From: Desulfosporosinus sp.
GTDB taxonomy: Bacteria; Bacillota; Desulfitobacteriia; Desulfitobacteriales; Desulfitobacteriaceae
Direction: 5' to 3'
DNA: 64,000 nucleotides
Assembly (NCBI GenBank): GCA_031292055.1
Contig: JARLHV010000122.1
Location: 26,269 to 90,268, forward strand
In this document: positions 33,167 to 43,452 of the stretch, in pieces
Position numbering within the stretch: the first letter of the stretch is position 1
Layout: the number at the start of each line of letters is the position of its first letter
Notes under the pieces: model-generated
The model's input: the letters and a program-made list of their open reading frames with translations, nothing else
What the model was told of the DNA's origin: nothing
The model's database searches: none
Program-made: the position numbers and the translations under genes

Positions 33167-35281
33167 TTGTCTAACCCGTATGTCAATGAACCCATGCTAG
33201 ATCTCTACATTTTTGAGTCAATGCAACTGCTTGAGCAGATGGAGCTCTTGATCCTATCGAATGAAAAATCCAGCTCTTATGCTTCCGAGGCAATCAACGA
33301 GATCTTTCGGATAATGCATACGATCAAAGGTTCTTCAGCAATGATGCTTTATAACAATATTTCAACTCTGGCTCATTCTTTGGAAGATCTATTTTTTGTG
33401 CTACGGGAGGACGAGCCCCGAAATGTCGATTATTCAGAGCTGTCGGATTTGGTGCTTGAGGGTCTCGATTTCATCAAAGTGGAAATCCATAAAATTAGGA
33501 ATGGAGACGAAGCAGATGGTGATGCTACTGGATTAATTGAAAGTTTGCGAGTTTTCCACGCTACGATAAAAGGGTCGGATTTCAAGGTTGAAGATCAGAA
33601 TTTAGCGGATGGCGCTGTTTCTCATGAAAATCGCACCCCAGAAAAACAGCAATATTACATAAGTAAAGTAAGAACGGAAACGACGTCCCTTAGGAACACA
33701 TTTCAGGCCACCCTTCGTTTTGAACAAGATTGTGGCGGAATGGAAAATATTCGAGCGATAGTGGTGCTTAATGATCTGGCCGATCTTATGGAAGATTATT
33801 ACCATCTGCCGGAGGATCTCGAGAATGAGGATAGTGCAAGAATTATTAGTGAACAGGGCTTTACGCTATTTCTAAAAACGGACCGCTCTTTGGAAGAAAT
33901 TCATAAAGTTCTGATCGAGACGATCTATTTAAAGGACCTTCAATTGACCAATGTGGAGAATAGTGAATTATTCAATGATCTCCATCAAGAAAGGGAGATT
34001 CTGCTGGAAGACAGTTCAGTGAAGCTGCCTGCATTTTCGAGTCGAGACCAGGTGCCTAATAACTATGAAGAAAAGGAATTTCATTCGGGTGCTAATCAGC
34101 CAAGTATTATTAGTGTCAGTGTTGCCAAGCTGGACCAATTGATGGATTTAGTTGGAGAAATGGTGATTGCAGAGGCAATGGTAACGCAAAATCCAGATCT
34201 CAAAGGTTTGGAATTGAATAACTTTGAAAAAGCAGCACGACAACTTAGAAAAATAACGAGTGAGCTCCAAGATACGGTCATGTCTGTGCGCATGGTGCCT
34301 TTAACAGGAACGTTCCAAAAGATGAATAGGACACTGCGCGATATGTGTAAAAAGCTCAACAAGGAAGTCCAGCTGCAGTTGATCGGCCAAGAGACCGAGG
34401 TTGATAAAAATATTATTGAACATATTTCAGATCCTTTAATGCATCTCATTCGCAATTCGATTGATCATGGCATAGAAATGCCTTCTGAACGAGAAATCAA
34501 GGGGAAATCCCGTCTTGGAACGATCACTTTAGAAGCTAAGAACGCCGGGGGAGATGTCTTAATTATTATTTCAGATGATGGCGAAGGTTTTAATAAAGAC
34601 CGAATCTTAGCCAAAGCTCGTGAAAAAGGCTTGATTCAAGGCTCAGAAGAGGAAATTACAGATAAGGAAATCTATAACTTGGTGTTTTTGCCCGGATTTT
34701 CGACGAACGAGAAGGTTACGGAATTTTCTGGGCGTGGTGTCGGGATGGATGTCGTAGTGAAAAATATTGAAGCTGTTGGAGGAGGATTAGCGGCAGACAG
34801 TGTGCCTGGCAAGGGAACGACTATTACTCTCAAAATTCCTTTAACCCTAGCTATTATAGATGGCATGAACATTAAGGTGGGTGATTCGCGCTATACGATA
34901 CCGACAACCGCGATTAAGGAGTCCTTTAGGCCAAAAATAACCGAGGTGATCGTCGATCCGGATAATAACGAAATGATGATGGTGCGCGGGCAATGTTTTC
35001 CCATCCTGCGGTTACATGATATTTACCACGTCAAAACGGATGTGACTCATTTTACGGAAGGAATCATCATAATGGTGGAACAAGACAACAAAACCCTTTG
35101 CCTCTTTGCAGATGAGTTGATTGGTCAGCAGCAGGTTGTTGTGAAAGCCCTTCCAGAATATATACAAAACATGAAAAAAGTTAGGGGTTTGGCGGGGTGT
35201 ACCTTATTGGGGGATGGAAGTATCAGTCTGATCCTGGATGTTGGCGGACTGATCGGTTATAGGCAAGCCACGAAGGTCTAA
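33167..35281 (+). CDS. cheA: Chemotaxis histidine kinase CheA
   Basis: 704 residues from the TTG at 33167, chosen for AAAGGGGGTG just upstream; the ATG at 33137 is in frame but has no ribosome site. Domains: HPt (about 1-110) with the phosphorylated His51 in MHTIKGSS, a middle region of about 170 residues likely for CheY binding, the dimerisation helices (about 315-380), the HATPase (N-box RNSIDHGIE, G1 SDDGEGF, G2 GRGVGMDVV), and a C-terminal CheW-like domain (about 565-700). It passes phosphate to CheY and CheB. Confidence 0.95.
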   Translation: MSNPYVNEPMLDLYIFESMQLLEQMELLILSNEKSSSYASEAINEIFRIMHTIKGSSAMMLYNNISTLAHSLEDLFFVLREDEPRNVDYSELSDLVLEGLDFIKVEIHKIRNGDEADGDATGLIESLRVFHATIKGSDFKVEDQNLADGAVSHENRTPEKQQYYISKVRTETTSLRNTFQATLRFEQDCGGMENIRAIVVLNDLADLMEDYYHLPEDLENEDSARIISEQGFTLFLKTDRSLEEIHKVLIETIYLKDLQLTNVENSELFNDLHQEREILLEDSSVKLPAFSSRDQVPNNYEEKEFHSGANQPSIISVSVAKLDQLMDLVGEMVIAEAMVTQNPDLKGLELNNFEKAARQLRKITSELQDTVMSVRMVPLTGTFQKMNRTLRDMCKKLNKEVQLQLIGQETEVDKNIIEHISDPLMHLIRNSIDHGIEMPSEREIKGKSRLGTITLEAKNAGGDVLIIISDDGEGFNKDRILAKAREKGLIQGSEEEITDKEIYNLVFLPGFSTNEKVTEFSGRGVGMDVVVKNIEAVGGGLAADSVPGKGTTITLKIPLTLAIIDGMNIKVGDSRYTIPTTAIKESFRPKITEVIVDPDNNEMMMVRGQCFPILRLHDIYHVKTDVTHFTEGIIIMVEQDNKTLCLFADELIGQQQVVVKALPEYIQNMKKVRGLAGCTLLGDGSISLILDVGGLIGYRQATKV

Positions 35282-35305
35282 TGGGAAAGGAGAAGGAGAA
35301 GTACG

Positions 35306-35797
35306 ATGGCAGATAGTGTTGAACAAGATACTTCGGATCAGATTGAAGATACTCAGAAAGGTAAGTTTCTCACCTTTTGTATGGGCAATGAGTTTTACGG
35401 GATAGAAATCAAATATGTCACGGAAATTATTGGTTTTCAGCCCATCACTGAAATCCCTGAAATGCCCGAATATATTAAGGGAATCATTAATTTGCGGGGT
35501 AAGATTATTCCAGTTATGGATGTTCGTTTGCGTTTTAGAAAGCCCTTTAGAGAGTACAATGATAGAACTTGCATCGTGGTTATTGATATCAGTGAGGTGG
35601 CGGTGGGCCTTATAGTTGACAGTATTTCCGAGGTAATAACTATTCCGGATGAAGAAATTGTTGCTCCGCCAAGCATGACAAAAGAAGGAAATCGATATAT
35701 CAAAGGGATCGGTAAAGTGGGAAGCGATGTCAAACTTCTTCTTGACTCAGATAAGCTCCTTAATGAAACAGACTTGGAAAGTCTAAGTGATCTTTAA
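35306..35797 (+). CDS. cheW: Chemotaxis adaptor CheW
   Basis: 163 residues; GAAAGGAGAAGGAGAAGTACG precedes the ATG. One CheW beta-barrel domain (about 20-150; FCMGNEFYGIEIKYVTEI, IKGIINLRGKIIPVMDVR, VIVDSISEV variant), flanked by short acidic tails. It links the MCP to CheA. It lies 24 bp after cheA and 23 bp before the MCP gene. Confidence 0.94.
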   Translation: MADSVEQDTSDQIEDTQKGKFLTFCMGNEFYGIEIKYVTEIIGFQPITEIPEMPEYIKGIINLRGKIIPVMDVRLRFRKPFREYNDRTCIVVIDISEVAVGLIVDSISEVITIPDEEIVAPPSMTKEGNRYIKGIGKVGSDVKLLLDSDKLLNETDLESLSDL

Positions 35798-35820
35798 GAT
35801 ATAAGTGGAGGTGTAGAGGT

Positions 35821-38640
35821 ATGAATTGGTTTATGGATCTGAAAATTGCAGTTAAGTTATTAAGCGGATTTGTTATTGTGGCACTTGTAGCAGCAAGTGT
35901 GGGCGTAGTAGGCATTTATAATATCCAAGCTTTAGATAAATCGTATACGCAGGTTTATGCTAATATGACAGTTCCGATCTCTGAATTAGCCGATATCTCG
36001 ACGGAATTCCAACGATCCAGGGTCAATGTACGTGACATGATCTTAGCTAATGACCCCCTGGTTATAAAAAGCTCAGTGGACAGTGTAGCTCAGAGACAAG
36101 CAGATATAGCTAAAGATTTAGAGTCTGTTGATAAAACGATACTATTAGCTAATGTGAATGTGAGAGAATTATACGTTGATTTGGTTAAGAAAAATACTGT
36201 TTTTAATCAGCAGGTTGCTCTAGTAACTGCGCTAGCAAATCAAAACAAAGATGCAGAGGCTATGGCACTAATCGGTGAAACTGGTTCCAGCGGTATTGCT
36301 TCGCGTGAACTAGAAAATTCGATTGCCAACATAATCAAAGTCAAGCTAGATGATGCTAAGATAATGTCAGATAATAATGCCAAGCAAGCCAGCAGCACCA
36401 TCGTCATTATGATTATGGTTGTGCTCGTGGGTGTACTCATAGCGGTGGGGTTAGGTGTGATCCTGAGCTCAATTATTAGCAAACCAATCAAACTCCTTGC
36501 GGAGGCTGCTGATAAGTTAGCGGTTGGAGATGTTGATGTCGATATAAGTGTGAAGAGAAAAAGCAAGGATGAATTGGGAATATTGATGGGATCTTTTGGA
36601 AAAATGGTTGAAAATATTCATGATCAAGTCAATGTCACAGAAAAGATTGCAGCAGGAGATCTATCGGTGACCGTTAATGTGAAGTCCGATAAAGACTTAT
36701 TGGGTAAAAAACTGCTCGAGATGCAAGATACCGTGAAAGCCCTCCTCAATGAAACAGACAAGCTGATCGTGGCAACCCAAGCAGGGAAGTTAGACGCCCG
36801 AGGAAATGCCAAGGCGTTTTCGGGGGGCTGGGGAACGTTAGTGGGTGGAATCAACGACTTAATTGCTGCTTTTGTCGGACCGATCAATATGACGGCAGAG
36901 TATGTCAATCGCATTAGTAAAGGAGATATCCCAGCGAAGATTACGGACAACTATAATGGGGATTTCAATGAGATAAAGAACAATATCAATCAATTAATAG
37001 AAACCGTTTCAATTATCATCAAAGGGTTTGGGCGAATTGCAGATAATATGAAGAATGGCAAATGGGATGATCGAGGAGATGCGAACCGTGTTCAGAATGA
37101 CTGGAGAACAATAGTCATTAATGTCAATGAAATTGTTGATAATTTGGTCGGTCCTTTAAGAATGACAGCTGAGTACGTGGAGCACATCAGTAAGGGAGAT
37201 ATCCCGCCCAAGATCACGGATCACTATAATGGAGATTTTAATGTCATCAAAAATAACTTGAATGTGTGTATTGATGCAGTGACTGACTTGGTAACCGATG
37301 CTAACATGCTCGTCAAAGCGGCAGTTGAAGGCAAATTGGATACCAGAGCAGACGCCTCCAAACACGGTGGAGACTTCGGCAGGATTGTGGATGGAGTAAA
37401 CAAAACCTTGGATGCAGTTATTGCTCCTGTAATGGAAGCTTCAGCTGTACTGGAGGAAATGGCCAAAGGAAATTTGAATATTAGTGTTAAGGGAGAGTAT
37501 AAAGGAGATCACGCCAAAATTAAAGATGCTCTCAATAATACTATTAGTACCTTATACTCCTATGTAACGGAAATATCTACGGTCTTAACAGAAATGGCAG
37601 ACGGTGATTTGAATGTAGAAATTGAAAAAGATTACCGAGGGGATTTTGCTCCCATTAAAAAATCTTTAAATAATATAATCACCTCTCTAAATGAAGTATT
37701 AAGTGATATGCATAATGCTTCAGGACAGGTCGCTGCAGGAGCAAGGCAGGTTTCCGATTCTGCCCAAGCACTCTCCCAGGGGTCTACTGAACAGGCCAGT
37801 TCCATTGAAGAACTTACCGCTTCTATGGAGGAAATCTCGACGCAGACTAAACTGAATGCTACGAATGCGACTCAGGCTAACGAGTTGGCCCTGGCAGCTA
37901 AGGAAGGCGCTATTAAAGGGAATCAGCAGATGCAGGGTATGCTCAAGGCGATGGATGATATTAACGAATCGTCTGGAAATATTTCTAAGATTATTAAAGT
38001 CATTGATGAAATCGCCTTCCAAACCAACATCTTAGCCTTGAATGCGGCGGTTGAAGCTGCTCGAGCGGGACAGCATGGCAAAGGATTTGCTGTCGTTGCA
38101 GAAGAAGTGCGTAATCTAGCGGCAAGAAGTGCTAACGCTGCGAAAGAGACGACCGCTCTTATTGAAGGTTCGATTAAGAAAGTCGAAGGCGGTACAAAAA
38201 TCGCTAACGATACGGCGGCAGCACTGAATCAAATTGTAGAAGGCGTCACAAAAGCTACCAATCTTGTTGGTGAGATTGCGACTGCTTCTAATGAACAGGC
38301 GTTGGGAATTAATCAAGTGAATCAAGGAATTTTGCAAGTTTCGGATGTCGTTCAGACGAATTCGGCAACGTCAGAAGAAAGTGCTGCTGCTAGTGAGGAA
38401 TTATCAAGTCAAGCAGAATTGTTAAGAGAACAGGTCAGTCGGTTTAAACTTAGGAAAACTACGGGATCGTCTTATAAAGGGTTTGAAGACCTGAACCCAG
38501 AGGTTTTACGGATGCTTGAAGACATGGCCCAAATGAAAAAATCAGGCTATAGTTCCATGAACCAAGGGTATGCCGAGGCTGCAGCAACAAGCAGTAAGCC
38601 CAGAATCTCTTTAAGTGATCGGGAGTTTGGCAAATACTAA
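35821..38640 (+). CDS. Methyl-accepting chemotaxis protein with poly-HAMP array
   Basis: 939 residues. TM1 (about 11-32), an extracytoplasmic four-helix-bundle sensor (about 33-190), TM2 (about 192-215), then an unusually long HAMP array (about 216-620). The array repeats a 91-residue double-HAMP unit (blocks starting MTAEYV at 36889 and 37162). The MCP signalling domain (about 640-880) has the conserved tip IAFQTNILALNAAVEAARAG, with Q/E-rich methylation helices. There is no C-terminal CheR-tethering pentapeptide. The gene sits between cheW and cheR, so it is probably the operon's own receptor. The ligand is unknown. Confidence 0.93.
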   Translation: MNWFMDLKIAVKLLSGFVIVALVAASVGVVGIYNIQALDKSYTQVYANMTVPISELADISTEFQRSRVNVRDMILANDPLVIKSSVDSVAQRQADIAKDLESVDKTILLANVNVRELYVDLVKKNTVFNQQVALVTALANQNKDAEAMALIGETGSSGIASRELENSIANIIKVKLDDAKIMSDNNAKQASSTIVIMIMVVLVGVLIAVGLGVILSSIISKPIKLLAEAADKLAVGDVDVDISVKRKSKDELGILMGSFGKMVENIHDQVNVTEKIAAGDLSVTVNVKSDKDLLGKKLLEMQDTVKALLNETDKLIVATQAGKLDARGNAKAFSGGWGTLVGGINDLIAAFVGPINMTAEYVNRISKGDIPAKITDNYNGDFNEIKNNINQLIETVSIIIKGFGRIADNMKNGKWDDRGDANRVQNDWRTIVINVNEIVDNLVGPLRMTAEYVEHISKGDIPPKITDHYNGDFNVIKNNLNVCIDAVTDLVTDANMLVKAAVEGKLDTRADASKHGGDFGRIVDGVNKTLDAVIAPVMEASAVLEEMAKGNLNISVKGEYKGDHAKIKDALNNTISTLYSYVTEISTVLTEMADGDLNVEIEKDYRGDFAPIKKSLNNIITSLNEVLSDMHNASGQVAAGARQVSDSAQALSQGSTEQASSIEELTASMEEISTQTKLNATNATQANELALAAKEGAIKGNQQMQGMLKAMDDINESSGNISKIIKVIDEIAFQTNILALNAAVEAARAGQHGKGFAVVAEEVRNLAARSANAAKETTALIEGSIKKVEGGTKIANDTAAALNQIVEGVTKATNLVGEIATASNEQALGINQVNQGILQVSDVVQTNSATSEESAAASEELSSQAELLREQVSRFKLRKTTGSSYKGFEDLNPEVLRMLEDMAQMKKSGYSSMNQGYAEAAATSSKPRISLSDREFGKY

Positions 38641-38650
38641 TGCGGAAGTT

Positions 38651-38708
38651 AGAGGTCAGAAGCCGGATGTGTCAGAGTGAGGTATTCCCTTTCTGGCCTC
38701 TGGCCTCT
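38651..38708 (+). repeat. Intergenic inverted repeat between MCP and cheR
   Basis: AGAGGTCAGAAGCC (38651-38664) pairs with GGCCTCTGGCCTCT (38695-38708) over 13 of 14 positions counting one wobble. There is no T-run, so it is not a standard terminator; it may stabilise or process the che mRNA. Confidence 0.5.
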
Positions 38709-38740
38709 GAATTCTGATTTCTGTATTAGGAGGTGGACTA

Positions 38741-39565
38741 ATGCGAAAAATTTCGGAAAAAGAATTCAGGCAACTTGCTGATTATATTAAAGCGAATTAT
38801 GGCATCTATCTTAAAGATGAGAAACAAACGTTACTGACGGGTAGACTGAGTAATGTTTTGGCCGAAAAGAACTTTGACAGTTTTGCCGAGTATTTTGACT
38901 ACCTCGTAGCGGATAAGACAGGGGATGCCGTTGTAACCCTGATTGATAAAATAACGACCAATCACACGTTCTTTATGCGTGAAGTAGATCATTTTAATTA
39001 TTTCAAAGAAAAAGTTTTGCCACAGTTGATGAGTATTTGCAAGGATAAGGATTTGCGGATCTGGAGTGCCGGGTGTTCAAGTGGGGAAGAGCCTTACACC
39101 TTAGCTATGCTTATGGACGAATTTTTGGGCGCGGATAAAAAATGGTGGGATGCGAAGGTTTTAGCCACAGATATTTCGAACAGGGTCTTAGACATTGCTG
39201 TTAAGGGAATCTATAACAATGAGAGCATCGCTATGATACCAGCGTATTGGAAGCTAGGTTATTTTGAAAAACTAGAAAACGAAAAATCGGTCCTGATCCC
39301 TAAGATTAGGAATGAAGTGATATATCGAAAATTTAATCTCATGGAGCCAAATTTTCCGTTTAAGAAAAAATTCCATGTAATTTTTTGCCGGAATGTAATG
39401 ATTTATTTTGACAACCAAACAAAAATTGATTTAATTAAGAAATTCTATGATTTAACTGAGCCGGGGGGATTTTTGTTTATTGGACATTCGGAATCACTGC
39501 ATCGAAATGAGACGGAGTATCAATACATTATGCCTGCCGTTTACCGAAAGGAACTTCAATCATGA
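38741..39565 (+). CDS. cheR: MCP methyltransferase CheR (copy 1)
   Basis: 274 residues behind TAGGAGGTGGACTA. The N-terminal helical domain (about 1-75) precedes an AdoMet-binding domain with [17 protein letters not shown] (about 107-123), VLATDIS and FCRNVMIYFD. It adds methyl groups to receptor glutamates. The last codons overlap cheB by four bases (ATGA), so expression is coupled. Confidence 0.94.
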   Translation: MRKISEKEFRQLADYIKANYGIYLKDEKQTLLTGRLSNVLAEKNFDSFAEYFDYLVADKTGDAVVTLIDKITTNHTFFMREVDHFNYFKEKVLPQLMSICKDKDLRIWSAGCSSGEEPYTLAMLMDEFLGADKKWWDAKVLATDISNRVLDIAVKGIYNNESIAMIPAYWKLGYFEKLENEKSVLIPKIRNEVIYRKFNLMEPNFPFKKKFHVIFCRNVMIYFDNQTKIDLIKKFYDLTEPGGFLFIGHSESLHRNETEYQYIMPAVYRKELQS

Positions 39566-40587
39566 GAAGAATAAAAGTGCTGATTGTCGAGGATTCTCTG
39601 ATCTTTCGTGAAGTGATAGCAAGAGGGATTTCTACCGATCCATACATAGAAGTGGTGGCCAAAGCTGTTGATCCCTTTGATGCCAGAGATAAAATCTTAG
39701 AATATTCGCCCGATGTGATGACCTGCGATATAGAAATGCCGAAAATGAATGGAATTGAATTTATTAAAAGGCTCTTACCCCAATACCCAATCCCCATTAT
39801 TGTGGTCAGCTCTGTGAGTGTGACCGTGTTTGAGGCGATGAAAGCTGGGGCGGTTGATTTTGTAATTAAGCCTAATATACAATCGCTTCAAGGTGTTGCC
39901 GGGTTTATTCATGAACTAATTCAAAAAATAAAAATAGCGGCTAACGCCAAGATCCCAAAATATATTGGGCAAAGCATAACCCGTGTGGACGAGGAGGGAT
40001 CTTCCCTGAAACAGAGGCTCATAGCCATTGGAGCTTCGACAGGAGGAACGGAGGCCGTTTTCAATATTTTGAAGGTGTTACCTTCCCGAATACCAGGCAT
40101 CGTTGTTACGCAACATATTCCCGCGGTCTTTTCCAAGATGTTTGCAGAGAGACTTAATGATTCCACACAGTTGCGGGTCAAGGAGGCTCAAACGGGTGAC
40201 TATGTGGACCAGGGAAATGTATTGATCGCCCCAGGTGGACAGCACATGCGGGTCAAAAAGGTCGGGGAACGATATAGAGTGGAGTGTTTCGAGGGTGAGA
40301 AGGTAAATGGGCACTGCCCGTCGATTGATGTCCTCTTTGAATCCGTGGCCAAAGAAGTAGGTGCGGGGGCGATTGGGGTTATTCTCACGGGGATGGGGTA
40401 TGATGGGGCAAAAGGACTACTCACCATGAGAAGAAAAGGTGCCCGAACCCTAGGACAGGATGAGAAATCATCTGTAGTGTATGGTATGCCTAAAGCCGCT
40501 TTTGAAATTGGAGCGGTGGAGCGGCAAAGTTCTCTGGAAACTATGGCCCAAGCTCTTGTAACTATCTTAAGGAGAGGAAATGGCTAA
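39562..40587 (+). CDS. cheB: Chemotaxis methylesterase CheB with receiver domain
   Basis: 341 residues. A receiver domain (about 1-125; VEDS at 9-12, phospho-Asp in TCDIEMPKMNG, Lys in FVIKPN) is linked to a methylesterase domain (about 150-340) with the triad Ser in GASTGGTEAV, His in TQHIPAVF and Asp in TGMGYDGAKG. It demethylates or deamidates receptors when phosphorylated by CheA. It is the last gene of the canonical che operon. The second CheB in the window (49364) lacks the receiver. Confidence 0.95.
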   Translation: MRRIKVLIVEDSLIFREVIARGISTDPYIEVVAKAVDPFDARDKILEYSPDVMTCDIEMPKMNGIEFIKRLLPQYPIPIIVVSSVSVTVFEAMKAGAVDFVIKPNIQSLQGVAGFIHELIQKIKIAANAKIPKYIGQSITRVDEEGSSLKQRLIAIGASTGGTEAVFNILKVLPSRIPGIVVTQHIPAVFSKMFAERLNDSTQLRVKEAQTGDYVDQGNVLIAPGGQHMRVKKVGERYRVECFEGEKVNGHCPSIDVLFESVAKEVGAGAIGVILTGMGYDGAKGLLTMRRKGARTLGQDEKSSVVYGMPKAAFEIGAVERQSSLETMAQALVTILRRGNG

Positions 40588-40720
40588 AATTATTGGTATT
40601 GGTGACTATGGGGATGCTCACAGCTGTGGAGTTATAAGTTGAAGTATAACAAGGAATGGACTAACAGGAGCAATATAAATTGCGGCACGTTCTATTAATT
40701 TTTAAGGCGGGGTGTTGGGG

Positions 40721-43432
40721 ATGACTATGAACAAACGTGACACTGACGAAAGTAATTTGGATAGATTATTCAACACCACACCGATTGGTATGTTCGTCTT
40801 GAATGAGGATACTTTGATCGAGAAGATTAATGATGCGGCCTTGGATCTTTTTCAAATCAGTAGAGAGGATGCTTTGGGAAAGCGTGTTGGTGACGGGCTA
40901 AATTGTCAAGGGAGCACTGAGGATAGCCGTGGCTGTGGATTTGGAGTACAATGTGAACTTTGTAAACTGAGATTAACCACAGGGTATACCTTGGAAACAG
41001 GGCAAGCTACAATTCGGTTGGAATATAGCAAAATAATGCTTCAAAATCAAAAGGAAAAAAAATATTGGTTTCGGGCAAGTCTAACTCCTTTGGTGATTAG
41101 CGGAAGAAATATTGTGGTTGTAGGATTAGACAATATTACGGATAGTAAATTAGTGGAGGATTCGGCTAAAAAGTATCAAGTTCTTTTGGAAAAAGCCCGT
41201 GATATTATTTTATTCCTGGATAAGGAAGGGAATATTCTAGAAGCCAATCAAGCGGCTGTGCGGGCCTATGGCTATACAAGAGACGAACTGTTATCCTTAA
41301 AGATCTTTGATTTTTGTGAACAGGTTGCCCTGACATTAGAACAAATGCAACAGGTGGGGGAAGACGGGATTTTGTATGAAACTCATCATAGTCGCAAAGA
41401 TGGCAGTATCTTTCCAGTTGAGGTCAGTTCTTATGGTACTTATCTTGAGGATCAACGAGTTTTAGTGAGCATCATTCGGGATATAACTACCAGAAAAAAA
41501 GTGGAAATAAAGTTACTTAAAAGCGAAGAAAAACAACGACGTTTGTATGAACGATATCGCTCGTTGTTCATGAATATGCCTGATAGTTTTGCTTATAACA
41601 AAGTCATCTATGATGAAGTGGGAACGCCGCTTGATTATGAAATCATTGAGGTTAATGAAGCTTATGAAAGAATATTTAACGTATCTCGTCAAGAAATTAC
41701 AGGTAAGAAATTCTCGGAGATTTTTTCCGGCGAACCTAAACTTTTTAAACAACGAATGGTAGAATACGGTGACGTGGCGTCAAGTGGGGCTGAACTTGTT
41801 TTGCCAATATATTATTCTGAGTGGAGTAAACGTTGGTTTTCTGTGAAACTCTATAGTCCCGAGCCCGGTTTTTTTGTATCTATTATTACGGATATGACGG
41901 AGCGCATCCATGTGGAAAATGAACTCCATCTTGCTAAAGATAAAGCAGAGACCGCTAATCGAGCGAAAAGCGAATTTCTAGCTAATATGAGTCATGAAAT
42001 TCGTACTCCTATTAATGGCATGGTTGGGATGATTGAGTTAACACTATTAAAGGATATAAGCCAAGAACAGCGAGAAAACCTTGAAATTGCTAAAGTTTGT
42101 GCGGATTCGTTGTTGAAAATCATTAATGATATTTTAGATTTCTCTAAAATAGAAGCAGGTAAATTAGTGATCGAAAAGATAGGGTTTGATATTTGGGAAC
42201 TTTTGGATTCAACCATCAAAGCACATTTACCATTAGCTATGAAAAAGAAGTTGGAATTAAGTTGTGACTGTTCTTCTTCCATACCCCACTTCTTGCAAGG
42301 GGATCCCAACAGGTTAAAGCAGATTTTAAACAATCTGTTAAATAACGCTCTAAAATTTACAGAACATGGGGGGGTTACTCTTTCAGCTCAGGAACTTGCT
42401 CTGACTGATGAAACAGTCGAGGTGAGGTTTTCAATTTCTGATTCTGGCATTGGCATTTCGGAGCAAGAACAAGCTAAACTTTTTAGAAACTTTAGTCAAG
42501 TGGATGGTTCTATTACGAGAAAATATGGCGGAGCGGGTTTGGGACTGGTGATTTCTAAACAACTTGTCCAGATGATGGGTGGGACAATAATGGTGAAAAG
42601 TCAAAAAGGGAAAGGAAGTAGGTTTAGTTTTAGTCTAAAGTTCACGCTATCTGGAGAATTGAGCTATCCGACTCAAGATACTTTCAACTCCATTCGTACT
42701 ATGAAACCCCTGAGAATTCTCATTGTCGAAGATGATAAGGTCAACTTAATGGTCTTGGCCTTAATGCTCAAGGAAAAAGGTCATTTTGTTGAATCAGCCT
42801 CGAACGGGTCGGAAGCTTTATTATTGCATGCGGAAAATCAGTACGATGTAATTTTTATGGATATTCAAATGCCAATTATGGACGGGATAGAAGCAACCAT
42901 AAAAATTCGTGAGAGAGAGGGTGAGAGTCGGCATACTACAATCATTGCCTTAACTGCTTATGCGCTTGTTGGTGATCGGGAAAAATTCCTATCTTATGGA
43001 ATGGATGAGTATATACCAAAACCCATTAAATTAAGCGGATTATACCATATATTAGAAGAAACGGTGAACCGCAATAGCCTGGACAGTGAAAGTAACTCCG
43101 GGCTTGATCATGAAGTCATGATTAGTGAAACGGGGAAAGTAATAAATATCAAGGCTGAGGGGTTGCTGGAACACGATAAACTCTCCATTCTCCAAGCGAT
43201 CTCTCAGGATATTGAGGAACTCAGGCTTGCATTAACCGATAAGGACATGAATATCATTGAAGAGGTTGCTCATAAAATAAAAATCAACTGTAACCTGATT
43301 GAGGCAGATGAACTAAAAAATCTCGCGTTTAAAGTTGAACTTGCCGCCAGGCGCGAAAACCAAGAGAAAGCGGCGGAATACGCTCTACGCATAATACAAG
43401 AATTTGAGATTTACTTGTGCTTAGAACATTGA
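40721..43432 (+). CDS. Multi-PAS hybrid histidine kinase with receiver and HPt
   Basis: 903 residues from ATG 40721 (GTG 40712 is an in-frame alternative). No transmembrane segment. Three PAS-like domains: PAS1 (about 12-145) contains a Cys cluster (NCQGSTEDSRGCGFGVQCELC), PAS2 (about 150-265) and PAS3 (about 280-400). Then HisKA with His425 in ANMSHEIRTP, HATPase (about 470-650; DSGIGIS, GGAGLGLVIS), a receiver with Asp714 in IFMDIQMPIMDG, and an HPt with His851 in VAHKIKI. The chain His-Asp-His makes a full phosphorelay ready to pass phosphate to a separate receiver such as the next gene. The Cys cluster suggests redox or metal input. Confidence 0.92.
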   Translation: MTMNKRDTDESNLDRLFNTTPIGMFVLNEDTLIEKINDAALDLFQISREDALGKRVGDGLNCQGSTEDSRGCGFGVQCELCKLRLTTGYTLETGQATIRLEYSKIMLQNQKEKKYWFRASLTPLVISGRNIVVVGLDNITDSKLVEDSAKKYQVLLEKARDIILFLDKEGNILEANQAAVRAYGYTRDELLSLKIFDFCEQVALTLEQMQQVGEDGILYETHHSRKDGSIFPVEVSSYGTYLEDQRVLVSIIRDITTRKKVEIKLLKSEEKQRRLYERYRSLFMNMPDSFAYNKVIYDEVGTPLDYEIIEVNEAYERIFNVSRQEITGKKFSEIFSGEPKLFKQRMVEYGDVASSGAELVLPIYYSEWSKRWFSVKLYSPEPGFFVSIITDMTERIHVENELHLAKDKAETANRAKSEFLANMSHEIRTPINGMVGMIELTLLKDISQEQRENLEIAKVCADSLLKIINDILDFSKIEAGKLVIEKIGFDIWELLDSTIKAHLPLAMKKKLELSCDCSSSIPHFLQGDPNRLKQILNNLLNNALKFTEHGGVTLSAQELALTDETVEVRFSISDSGIGISEQEQAKLFRNFSQVDGSITRKYGGAGLGLVISKQLVQMMGGTIMVKSQKGKGSRFSFSLKFTLSGELSYPTQDTFNSIRTMKPLRILIVEDDKVNLMVLALMLKEKGHFVESASNGSEALLLHAENQYDVIFMDIQMPIMDGIEATIKIREREGESRHTTIIALTAYALVGDREKFLSYGMDEYIPKPIKLSGLYHILEETVNRNSLDSESNSGLDHEVMISETGKVINIKAEGLLEHDKLSILQAISQDIEELRLALTDKDMNIIEEVAHKIKINCNLIEADELKNLAFKVELAARRENQEKAAEYALRIIQEFEIYLCLEH

Positions 43433-43452
43433 CATGAAGGAGGAAAAAGACG

